DNA from: an uncultured Actinoplanes sp.
Lineage (GTDB): Bacteria; Actinomycetota; Actinomycetes; Mycobacteriales; Micromonosporaceae
Assembly (NCBI GenBank): GCA_934667465.1
Contig: CAKUMG010000333.1
Span: 1-6,560, forward strand
DNA: 6,560 nucleotides
Reading direction: 5' to 3'
This document shows positions 1 through 5,427 of this stretch, in pieces. The notes under the pieces were generated by a model, which was not told the DNA's origin, did no database searches, and saw nothing but the letters and a program-made list of their open reading frames with translations. Made by a program: the position numbers and the translations under genes. Positions within the stretch are counted from its first letter, which is position 1, and every line of letters begins with the position of its first letter.

Positions 1-421
1 CGCCGGTGATCTGCGCGACCACGTCGTTGAGCGATTCGAGGTGCTGGACGTTGACCGTGCTCAGCACGTCGATCCCGGCGGCGAGCAGTTCCTGCACGTC
101 CTGCCAGCGCTTGCCGTGGCGGGCGCCCGGCACGTTGGTGTGTGCCAGCTCGTCCACCACGGCCAGCTCGGGCCTGCGGGCCAGGATCGCGTCGAGGTCC
201 ATCTCGGTGAAGCCCGCGCCGCGGTAGCGCATCTCCGTGCGCGGGATCACCTCGAGCTCGCCGATCATGTTGTGCGTGTGCTTGCGGCCGTGCGTCTCCA
301 CGAACCCGATGACGACGTCGGTACCGCGTTCGGCGCGCCGGTGCGCTTCCTCCAGCATCGTGTAGGTCTTGCCGACGCCGGGTGCGGCGCCCAGATAGAT
401 CCGGAGTTCCCCGCGCGCCAT
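1..421 (-). CDS. kdpD: Potassium sensor histidine kinase KdpD, N-terminal part (cut by window edge)
   Basis: KdpD senses potassium limitation and osmotic stress and phosphorylates KdpE to switch on kdp transcription. Only the first 140 codons are here; the gene runs off the left edge. The cytoplasmic KdpD-specific domain is clear: a Walker A loop GAAPGVGKT at residues 11-19, the ETHGR stretch near 42-46, DELAHTN at 90-96 (Walker B-like) and VQHLESLND at about 125-133. These are family hallmarks. The ATG at 421 is chosen because the Walker A loop then starts at residue 11, as is usual, and a GGGAGAAAG ribosome site lies about 9-12 bases upstream inside the end of kdpC. The start follows the kdpC stop by 5 bases, so it is the last visible gene of the operon. 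The USP-like, membrane, GAF, and kinase domains are outside the window, so a full-length kinase cannot be told from a shortened KdpD. kdpE is expected further left but is not seen. Confidence 0.95.
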   Translation of the reverse strand, partial: MARGELRIYLGAAPGVGKTYTMLEEAHRRAERGTDVVIGFVETHGRKHTHNMIGELEVIPRTEMRYRGAGFTEMDLDAILARRPELAVVDELAHTNVPGARHGKRWQDVQELLAAGIDVLSTVNVQHLESLNDVVAQITG

Positions 422-426
422 CGCTG

Positions 427-1278
427 TTACTTTCTCCCGTCGAGGGCCAGGTTGAGCTCGAGCACGTTCACGCCGGGCTGGCCGAGGAAGCCCAGGGCGC
501 GGCCGTCGGTGTGCTCCTCGACCAGCGCGCGTACGGCGTCCTCGGTCAGGCCGCGCTCGCGGGCGATCCGCGGCACCTGCAGCGCGGCGTACGCGGGGCT
601 GATGTGCGGGTCGAGCCCGCTGCCGCTCGCGGTGACCGCGTCCCCCGGCACGACGGGCTCCTTGTCCGTGCCCCGGATCGGGGTCATGACCCCGCCGAGC
701 GCCTGGTAGTCCTCGCCGGCCTTCGCGGGTTCGACGGTGACGCCCTCGTACGTGGCGACGAACGGCGTCCCGGTCTGGTTGACCGACACGACCCGGGTGA
801 TCGGCCCGGTGAACCCGTCGCGGTGGAAGACCGCGAGCACGGCGCCGACCCCGTCGGTGGTGCAGTAGGGCCGCGACCCGTCGACGCCCTCGAGCGTGCC
901 GACGGCGAGGCTCCGCGCGCAGACCTGGGTGAGCAGGCTCTGCGACGCGTCGTCCGGGTTGTCGGCGAGCGTGTCCACGATGCTCTCCGGGCCGAGGTTG
1001 CTGGCCGAGGTGCTCGTGGGGTCGTAGCCGTCGCCGGCCGCCGACGGGCGCGACTGGAAGTAGCGTGGTGCGGCGTTGCCGTCCGCGTCGGTGAAGGACT
1101 GGCCGATGAGGCGGCTGCCCGCCGACGCGACCAGGGAGCCGTCCGCCTTGTCCGACAGCCCGGGCATCCGGCCCACCGCCACCATCAGCAGCGGATAGGC
1201 CAGGCCGACCAGCGCGGTCAGGACCAGCAGTGCCCGCAGCGCGGCGAGGTGCTGGGAGATCCAGGAGGGAAGTCGCAT
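427..1278 (-). CDS. kdpC: Potassium-transporting ATPase subunit KdpC, enlarged form (283 aa)
   Basis: KdpC is the single-pass subunit of the KdpFABC pump; its soluble part faces outward and is needed for assembly and high-affinity transport. One membrane helix is visible at about residues 13-34. Family motifs follow in order: GSRLIGQ (54-60), RYFQSRPSA (72-80), SASNLGP (91-97), [11 protein letters not shown] (215-225), the [10 protein letters not shown] region (about 235-244) and the C-terminal [19 protein letters not shown] (262-280). The E. coli protein is about 190 residues. Here the stretch between SNLGP and [11 protein letters not shown] is about 120 residues instead of about 40, and holds two cysteines, C120 and C139, that could form an extracellular disulfide (inference). 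From memory, similar long KdpC proteins occur in other actinobacteria. The ATG at 1278 is chosen over the upstream in-frame ATG at 1371, because that would add 31 arginine-rich residues inside kdpB. The start lies 5 bases after the kdpB stop and has no strong ribosome site, suggesting coupled translation. Confidence 0.95.
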   Translation of the reverse strand: MRLPSWISQHLAALRALLVLTALVGLAYPLLMVAVGRMPGLSDKADGSLVASAGSRLIGQSFTDADGNAAPRYFQSRPSAAGDGYDPTSTSASNLGPESIVDTLADNPDDASQSLLTQVCARSLAVGTLEGVDGSRPYCTTDGVGAVLAVFHRDGFTGPITRVVSVNQTGTPFVATYEGVTVEPAKAGEDYQALGGVMTPIRGTDKEPVVPGDAVTASGSGLDPHISPAYAALQVPRIARERGLTEDAVRALVEEHTDGRALGFLGQPGVNVLELNLALDGRK

Positions 1279-1283
1279 GGTGA

Positions 1284-3383
1284 TCAGATCCCGGGGATGA
1301 ACTGGACGAAGAGGTCGATGAGCTTGATGCCGGCGAACGGCGCGAGCACGCCGCCGAGGCCGTAGATCCACAGGTTGCGGCGCAGCAGCGCGCCGGCGCT
1401 GGACGGGGTGTATCGCACGCCCTTGAGGGCGAGGGGGATCAGGGCGACGATGACCAGGGCGTTGAAGATGACCGCGGACAGGATCGCCGAGCCCGGTGAG
1501 TGCAGCCGCATGACGTTGAGCGCGTCGAGCCCGGGGTAGACCGCGGCGAACATGGCCGGGATGATCGCGAAGTACTTGGCGATGTCGTTGGTGATGGAGA
1601 ACGTGGTCAGCGCCCCGCGGGTAATGAGCAGCTGCTTGCCGATCTCCACGATCTCGATCAGCTTGGTCGGGTCGCTGTCGAGGTCGACCATGTTGCCGGC
1701 CTCCTTCGCGGCCGACGTGCCGGTGTTCATCGCGACGCCGACGTCGGCCTGCGCGAGCGCGGGCGCGTCGTTCGTACCGTCGCCCGTCATCGCGACGAGC
1801 CGGCCGCCCTCCTGCTCCTTCTTGATCAGGGCGAGCTTGTCCTCGGGCGTCGCCTCGGCCAGGAAGTCGTCGACCCCGGCCTCGTCGGCGATGGCCTTGG
1901 CGGTCTGCGGGTTGTCACCCGTGATCATGACCGTACGGATGCCCATGCGCCGCATCTCGGCGAAGCGCTCGCGCATGCCGGACTTGACGACGTCCTTCAG
2001 GTGGATGACGCCGAGCACGCCCTCGGTGTTCGACGCGACCACCAGCGGCGTACCACCGGAGCTGCTGATCCGGTCGACGATGTCGGTGACCTCGACGGGG
2101 CTGGTCTTCGCCCATTTGAGTACGGCCGTCGCGGCGCCCTTGCGGATCTGGCGCTCGCCCAGGTCGACGCCGCTCATCCGGGTCTGCGCCGTGAACGGGA
2201 CGAACGTGGCGTGGGGCAGCAGCCCGGGTTCCTGCTCGCGCAGGCCGAACTGCTCCTTGGCGAGGATCACCACCGACCGCCCCTCGGGGGTCTCGTCGGC
2301 GAGGCTGGCGAGCTGGGCGGCCTCCGCGAGGGTCGCGGCGGTCACCCCGTCGACGGGCACGAACTCGGCGGCCTGCCGGTTGCCGAGGGTGATCGTGCCG
2401 GTCTTGTCCAGCAGCAGCGTGTTCACGTCGCCGGCGGCCTCGACGGCGCGACCGCTCATGGCGAGCACGTTGCGCTGCACGAGGCGGTCCATGCCGGCGA
2501 TGCCGATCGCGGACAGCAGCGCGCCGATCGTGGTGGGGATCAGGCACACGATGAGCGAGACGAGCACGATGCCGGTCACGCCGTCCGCGCCGATCGCCGC
2601 GGTGTCGGGCGCCGCCGCCTGCCACGCCTTCGAGAAGACGGCAAGCGGTTGCAGCGTCACGACCGAGAGCAGGAAGATCAGCGTCAGCGCGGCGAGCAGG
2701 ATGTTGAGCGCGATCTCGTTGGGGGTCTTCTGCCGGTTGGCGCCCTCGACCAGGGCGATCATCCGGTCCACGAAGCTCTCGCCCGGCTTCTGGGTGATTC
2801 TGACGACGATCCGGTCCGACAGGACCCTGGTGCCGCCGGTGACCGCGGACCGGTCGCCGCCGGACTCGCGGATCACCGGCGCGGACTCGCCGGTGATCGC
2901 GGACTCGTCGACGCTGGCGATGCCCTCGACGACGTCGCCGTCGCCCGGGATGACCTCGCCGGCCTCCACCACGACGGTGTCGCCCTGCCGCAGCTCGGGC
3001 GCGGGGACCTGCTCCTCGCCGCCGTCCCTGGTCAGCCGGCGCGCGACCGTGTCGGTCTTCGACTGGCGCAGCGCGGCCGCCTGGGCCTTGCCACGGCCCT
3101 CGGCGACCGCCTCCGCCAGGTTCGCGAAGATCACCGTCAGCCAGAGCCAGACCGTGATGATCCACGACAGGGTGCCCGGGTCGGTGATCGACAGGACGGT
3201 GGTGAACACCGCGCCGGCCTCGACGATGAGCATGACGGGGTTGCGCCACAGGGTGCGCGGGTCGAGCTTGCGCAGGGCGTCGGGCAGCGACTTGACCAGC
3301 TGCTTCGGGTCCAGGAGACCGCCTTCGACGCTGCGCTTCTTCGTGGGGGCTTCGGGGGCGGGTTTTTCCATCAGGGCAGTCAT
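1284..3383 (-). CDS. kdpB: Potassium-transporting P-type ATPase, ATP-binding subunit KdpB (699 aa)
   Basis: KdpB is the P-type ATPase subunit that hydrolyses ATP and drives K+ import through KdpA. Visible landmarks are: actuator-domain TGES at residues 164-167 (its serine matches E. coli Ser162, a known site of inhibitory phosphorylation); PTTIG in the next membrane segment; the phosphorylation motif DKTGT with catalytic D326; nucleotide-domain F397 in FTAQTRMSG and K415 in IRKG, matching E. coli F377 and K395; TGDGTND at 533-539; and the charged membrane pair D600 and K603 in [11 protein letters not shown], matching E. coli D583 and K586. All key residues are intact. The length is slightly above E. 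coli (682), mainly at the N terminus. The start is the ATG at 3383, where the kdpA stop overlaps as ATGA and a strong GGAGG at 3391-3395 sits 7 bases upstream. A much longer upstream extension in this frame is only a shadow inside kdpA. Confidence 0.98.
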   Translation of the reverse strand: MTALMEKPAPEAPTKKRSVEGGLLDPKQLVKSLPDALRKLDPRTLWRNPVMLIVEAGAVFTTVLSITDPGTLSWIITVWLWLTVIFANLAEAVAEGRGKAQAAALRQSKTDTVARRLTRDGGEEQVPAPELRQGDTVVVEAGEVIPGDGDVVEGIASVDESAITGESAPVIRESGGDRSAVTGGTRVLSDRIVVRITQKPGESFVDRMIALVEGANRQKTPNEIALNILLAALTLIFLLSVVTLQPLAVFSKAWQAAAPDTAAIGADGVTGIVLVSLIVCLIPTTIGALLSAIGIAGMDRLVQRNVLAMSGRAVEAAGDVNTLLLDKTGTITLGNRQAAEFVPVDGVTAATLAEAAQLASLADETPEGRSVVILAKEQFGLREQEPGLLPHATFVPFTAQTRMSGVDLGERQIRKGAATAVLKWAKTSPVEVTDIVDRISSSGGTPLVVASNTEGVLGVIHLKDVVKSGMRERFAEMRRMGIRTVMITGDNPQTAKAIADEAGVDDFLAEATPEDKLALIKKEQEGGRLVAMTGDGTNDAPALAQADVGVAMNTGTSAAKEAGNMVDLDSDPTKLIEIVEIGKQLLITRGALTTFSITNDIAKYFAIIPAMFAAVYPGLDALNVMRLHSPGSAILSAVIFNALVIVALIPLALKGVRYTPSSAGALLRRNLWIYGLGGVLAPFAGIKLIDLFVQFIPGI

Positions 3384-5026
3384 GAGAGACCCTCCGCGAT
3401 CGGGCCGAGTGCGAGGGCGGGCAGGAAGGTCAGCGCGACCAGGATGACGGTGACGCCGACGACCATCCCGACGAACAGGGGTTGGTGGGTGGGCAGGGTG
3501 CCCTCGGACTCGGGCGCGGCCTTCTGCCGGGCCAGGGAGCCGGCGAGCGCGAGCACGAGCACGATGGGCAGGAAGCGGCCGAGCAGCATGGCCAGGCCCA
3601 GGGCGGTGTCCCACCACGGGGTGTTGACCGTGATGCCGCCGAACGCGGAGCCGTTGTTGTTGGCGGCGCTCGTGAACGCGTACAGGACCTCGGAGAGGCC
3701 GTGCGGGCCCACGTTGAGCGCGGTCTCGTTGTTGCCGGTGGCGAACGCCGCGGCCGTGCCGGCCAGCACCAGGGTCGGGGTGACCAGGAAATAGAGCGAG
3801 GCGAGCTTGATCTCGGTCGCGCCGATCTTCTTGCCGAGGTATTCCGGGGTGCGGCCGACCATCAGGCCCGCCACGAAGACCGTGATGATCGCCAGAATGA
3901 GCATGCCGTAGAGACCCGAACCGGTGCCGCCGGGCGCGACCTCGCCGAGCATCATGTTGATCATCGGCATCATGCCGCCGAACGACGTGAACGAGTCGTG
4001 GAACGAGTTGACCGCGCCGGTGGAGGTCAGCGTCGTCGCCGCGGCGAACGTCGCGGAGTCGGAGACGCCGAACCGGACATCCTTGCCCTCCAGGGCCGCG
4101 CCGACCGCCTGCGGGACGGTGCCGCCGCCGTTGGTCTCGAAGACCACGGTCAGGGTGATGCTCGCGAGGGCGAGGATGCCCATCACGGCCACGATCGCGT
4201 ACCCCTGCCGATTTTGACCCACCATGCGGCCGAACACCCGCGGCAGGCTGAACGGGATCAGGAAGATCAGGAAGATCTGGATCCAGTTGGTCCACGCGGA
4301 CGGGTTCTCGAACGGGTGGGCCGAGTTCGTGTTGTAGAAGCCGCCGCCGTTCGTGCCGAGCAGCTTGATTGACTCCTGCGACGCCACCGGGCCGCCGGTG
4401 ATGTGCTGCGCGGCGCCGGTCAGCGTCGTCACGTCGGTGCCGCCGGACAGGTTCTGCACGACGCCGCCGACCATGAACACGAGCGCGGCGAGCGCGGCGA
4501 CCGGGAGCAGGATGCGCAGCGTGATCCGGGTCAGGTCGACCCAGAAGTTGCCCAGCCCCGGGTTCCTGCGGGCCGCGAAGCCGCGGATCAGGGCCACCGC
4601 CACGGCGATACCGACGGCCGCGGAGACGAAGTTCTGCACCGCGAGGCCGGCCATCTGGACGAGGTGACCCAGGGTCGACTCACCCGCGTACGCCTGCCAG
4701 TTGGTGTTGGCGACGAAGCTGACGGCGGTGTTCCACGCGATGTGATCGGTGACCGCGGGCAGCCCCAGCGACAGCCACAGCTTGTCCTGCACCCGCAGGA
4801 ACAGATAGAGGAACAGGATCGAGACCGCGGAGAACGCGAGGACGCTGCGGGCGTAGACGCCCCAGGTCTGCTCGGCGGCGGGGTTGACGCCGACGAGCCG
4901 GTAGACGCCGCGCTCCACGACGTTGTGCTTCGTACCGGTCACTACCCGGTACATGTAGTCGCCGAACGGCCGGTAGACCGCGACGAGCGCGATCAGCAGC
5001 GCGGCGATGAACAGCCAGCCGGCCAT
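3380..5026 (-). CDS. kdpA: Potassium-transporting ATPase, K+-binding subunit KdpA (548 aa)
   Basis: KdpA is the integral-membrane subunit that selects and binds K+; it belongs to the superfamily of K+ transporters that includes TrkH and KtrB, with four pore loops lining a filter. It is strongly hydrophobic throughout, consistent with the usual ten helices, and close to the E. coli length (557). Pore-loop signatures are visible: NTNWQ at residues 107-111, GTNGGGF at 224-230 followed by [12 protein letters not shown], and NNNGSAF at 456-462. The fourth loop lies near LLGRFLP, roughly 480-490. The N terminus [14 protein letters not shown] segment (here [10 protein letters not shown]) is also typical. 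The start ATG at 5026 shares its A with the kdpF stop (TGATG overlap), and GGAGAAG, ending 5 bases before the ATG, serves as ribosome site while encoding the end of KdpF. The stop overlaps the kdpB start by 4 bases. No key residue looks lost. Confidence 0.98.
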   Translation of the reverse strand: MAGWLFIAALLIALVAVYRPFGDYMYRVVTGTKHNVVERGVYRLVGVNPAAEQTWGVYARSVLAFSAVSILFLYLFLRVQDKLWLSLGLPAVTDHIAWNTAVSFVANTNWQAYAGESTLGHLVQMAGLAVQNFVSAAVGIAVAVALIRGFAARRNPGLGNFWVDLTRITLRILLPVAALAALVFMVGGVVQNLSGGTDVTTLTGAAQHITGGPVASQESIKLLGTNGGGFYNTNSAHPFENPSAWTNWIQIFLIFLIPFSLPRVFGRMVGQNRQGYAIVAVMGILALASITLTVVFETNGGGTVPQAVGAALEGKDVRFGVSDSATFAAATTLTSTGAVNSFHDSFTSFGGMMPMINMMLGEVAPGGTGSGLYGMLILAIITVFVAGLMVGRTPEYLGKKIGATEIKLASLYFLVTPTLVLAGTAAAFATGNNETALNVGPHGLSEVLYAFTSAANNNGSAFGGITVNTPWWDTALGLAMLLGRFLPIVLVLALAGSLARQKAAPESEGTLPTHQPLFVGMVVGVTVILVALTFLPALALGPIAEGLS

Positions 5027-5115
5027 CAGAACTTCTCCGGGAAGAGCAGGGCGGCGAGCATGAAGCCGCCGAGCAGGACGGCCACGATCAGGCCGATGAG
5101 ATTGACGGCGCTCAC
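5026..5115 (-). CDS. kdpF: KdpF small membrane subunit (29 aa, GTG start)
   Basis: KdpF is a one-helix peptide that stabilises the KdpABC complex at the membrane. The reading frame encodes 29 residues starting with [10 protein letters not shown] after the initiator, a single hydrophobic helix over about residues 5-25, and the tail ALLFPEKF, which resembles KdpF tails in other actinobacteria; E. coli KdpF has 29 residues. The GTG at 5115 is chosen because it gives the family length and because the stop of the preceding microprotein overlaps it as GTGA. An ATG at 5280 in the same frame would add 55 polar, arginine-rich residues across the leader hairpin and the microprotein gene, and is rejected. 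No clear ribosome site precedes the GTG, so translation is probably coupled to the upstream gene. The stop overlaps the kdpA start by one base. Confidence 0.92.
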   Translation of the reverse strand: MSAVNLIGLIVAVLLGGFMLAALLFPEKF

Positions 5116-5195
5116 GAGCGTTCGACCGCCCGGACCAGCACGGTCAGCGCTGCGAACAGCGCCACCGTGAGAAGGACGAACACGACGTCGGCCAC
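5112..5195 (-). CDS. 27-residue single-helix membrane microprotein leading the kdp operon
   Basis: This is a GTG-started frame of 27 codons, too short for most gene finders. The product begins [15 protein letters not shown] and ends LVRAVERS. It has one hydrophobic helix over about residues 4-21 and a charged C-terminal tail with two arginines, so by the positive-inside rule the C terminus would face the cytoplasm (inference). Three things support it as a real gene: AGGAG at 5201-5205 lies 5 bases before the GTG; its TGA overlaps the kdpF GTG by 4 bases; and the following genes have weak or no independent ribosome site until kdpA. From memory, tiny membrane ORFs of this look precede kdpF in other actinobacteria, but I know no assigned function. 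It may be a further small subunit or assembly factor of the Kdp pump, or a leader peptide whose translation feeds into kdpF. Confidence 0.75.
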   Translation of the reverse strand: MADVVFVLLTVALFAALTVLVRAVERS

Positions 5196-5200
5196 GAGGA

Positions 5201-5205
5201 CTCCT
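5201..5205 (-). promoter_or_regulatory. Ribosome binding site of the leading microprotein
   Basis: The minus strand reads AGGAG here, 5 bases before the GTG at 5195. It is the only strong ribosome site ahead of the first two short genes, so it supports the microprotein start and probably loads ribosomes for kdpF as well through the GTGA overlap. Confidence 0.7.
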
Positions 5206-5216
5206 AGACGAGGGGG

Positions 5217-5246
5217 GTGCTTGGTGCTTGGTTCGAGGCCAAGCAC
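5217..5246 (-). repeat. Leader hairpin with duplicated 3' arm upstream of the kdp genes
   Basis: In the kdp RNA sense, GTGCTTGG (5246-5239) is followed by a 7-base loop and its exact complement CCAAGCAC (5231-5224), giving a perfect 8-bp stem. A second copy of CCAAGCAC follows at once (5224-5217, sharing one base), so the 5' arm can pair with either copy but not both. The second copy ends 11 bases before the microprotein ribosome site. There is no U-tract after the stem, so it is not a standard terminator. A role in leader RNA control, a protein operator, or simple repeat slippage are all possible. The repeat structure is certain; its function is not. Confidence 0.6.
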
Positions 5247-5265
5247 AGCGCGTCCGAAACCCCGT

Positions 5266-5288
5266 GTCATCGGCGTTCACACGATGAC
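5266..5288. repeat. 7-bp perfect inverted repeat in the divergent intergenic region
   Basis: GTCATCG at 5266-5272 is matched by CGATGAC at 5282-5288, with a 9-base spacer. The right arm overlaps TAGTCA (5290-5285, minus strand), a weak candidate -10 for kdp. It could be a repressor operator or a leader stem, depending on where transcription starts. Only the symmetry is seen directly. Confidence 0.45.
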
Positions 5289-5304
5289 TACGCGGCCCCG
5301 GTCC

Positions 5305-5326
5305 TTCTTCACGCGTTCTTGACGGG
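5305..5326 (-). promoter_or_regulatory. Tandem 11-bp direct repeats, candidate KdpE-type response-regulator site
   Basis: On the plus strand TTCTTCACGCG (5305-5315) is followed directly by TTCTTGACGGG (5316-5326), matching at 9 of 11 positions. On the minus strand the cores read TCAAGAA then TGAAGAA, one DNA turn apart. OmpR/PhoB-family regulators, which include KdpE, bind as head-to-tail dimers on direct repeats of about this spacing. The repeats sit about 110-130 bases before the first gene of the kdp operon. A weak promoter, GTGAAG (5312-5307), 16 bases, TAGTCA (5290-5285), would place them at the -35 region. The binding protein is an inference from position and family. Confidence 0.45.
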
Positions 5327-5330
5327 CCGG

Positions 5331-5344
5331 GTGACCACCGTCAC
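5331..5344. promoter_or_regulatory. CRP-like palindrome GTGA-N6-TCAC
   Basis: The sequence GTGACCACCGTCAC is a perfect 5-bp inverted repeat with a 4-base spacer. It fits the GTGA-N6-TCAC core recognised by CRP/FNR-family regulators, including actinobacterial GlxR/Crp types, but lacks the usual flanking T and A. It lies between the putative KdpE site and the putative chemoreceptor promoter, where a regulator could affect either gene. Such a short GC-rich palindrome may also occur by chance. Confidence 0.3.
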
Positions 5345-5351
5345 GGGAATC

Positions 5352-5379
5352 CTCAGACCGCGCCCACCCGCGCCGATTT
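5352..5379 (+). promoter_or_regulatory. Candidate sigma-28 (FliA/WhiG-type) promoter of the chemoreceptor gene
   Basis: CTCA at 5352-5355 is followed after 16 bases by GCCGATTT at 5372-5379. The second element matches 6 of 8 positions of the sigma-28 -10 consensus GCCGATAA, and the spacing is close to the usual 15-16. CTC-type -35 elements paired with GCCGA are, from memory, reported for flagellar genes of motile actinomycetes such as Actinoplanes. Transcription would begin near 5386-5390, about 40 bases before the ATG at 5428. This fits a chemotaxis gene being part of a flagellar regulon. Confidence 0.5.
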
Positions 5380-5427
5380 TCAGGGAGACCGGCGTCCGGT
5401 GGTGGCGCCCCGCCATCTGGAGCCCGT

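Noticed and set aside
1279..1371. Upstream ATG for kdpC at 1371
   Set aside because: It would add 31 arginine-rich residues overlapping the end of kdpB, with no family support; the ATG at 1278 leads straight into the membrane helix.
1500..3794. Long plus-strand open frames opposite kdpB and kdpA (up to 764 codons)
   Set aside because: They lie antisense to clear kdp genes; their products are rich in Arg, Gly, Asp and Ala without family motifs, as expected for shadow frames in high-GC DNA.
3384..4295. In-frame upstream extension of kdpB by about 300 codons
   Set aside because: The extension is low-complexity Arg/His/Pro-rich sequence inside kdpA. The ATG at 3383 has a strong ribosome site and gives the family N terminus.
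5116..5280. Upstream ATG for kdpF at 5280
   Set aside because: It would give an 84-residue protein with a polar tail unlike any KdpF, reading through the leader hairpin and the microprotein gene. The GTG at 5115 gives the family length.
5319..5324. TTGACG as a -35 box of a housekeeping promoter for the chemoreceptor
   Set aside because: No convincing -10 lies 16-18 bases downstream; the hexamer is part of the 11-bp direct repeats, and the sigma-28-like element fits better.
5388..5400. Small inverted repeat ACCGG-CGT-CCGGT before the chemoreceptor gene
   Set aside because: Arms are only 5 bp of pure GC-rich symmetry with a 3-base loop, common by chance at this composition; no U-tract to suggest a terminator.
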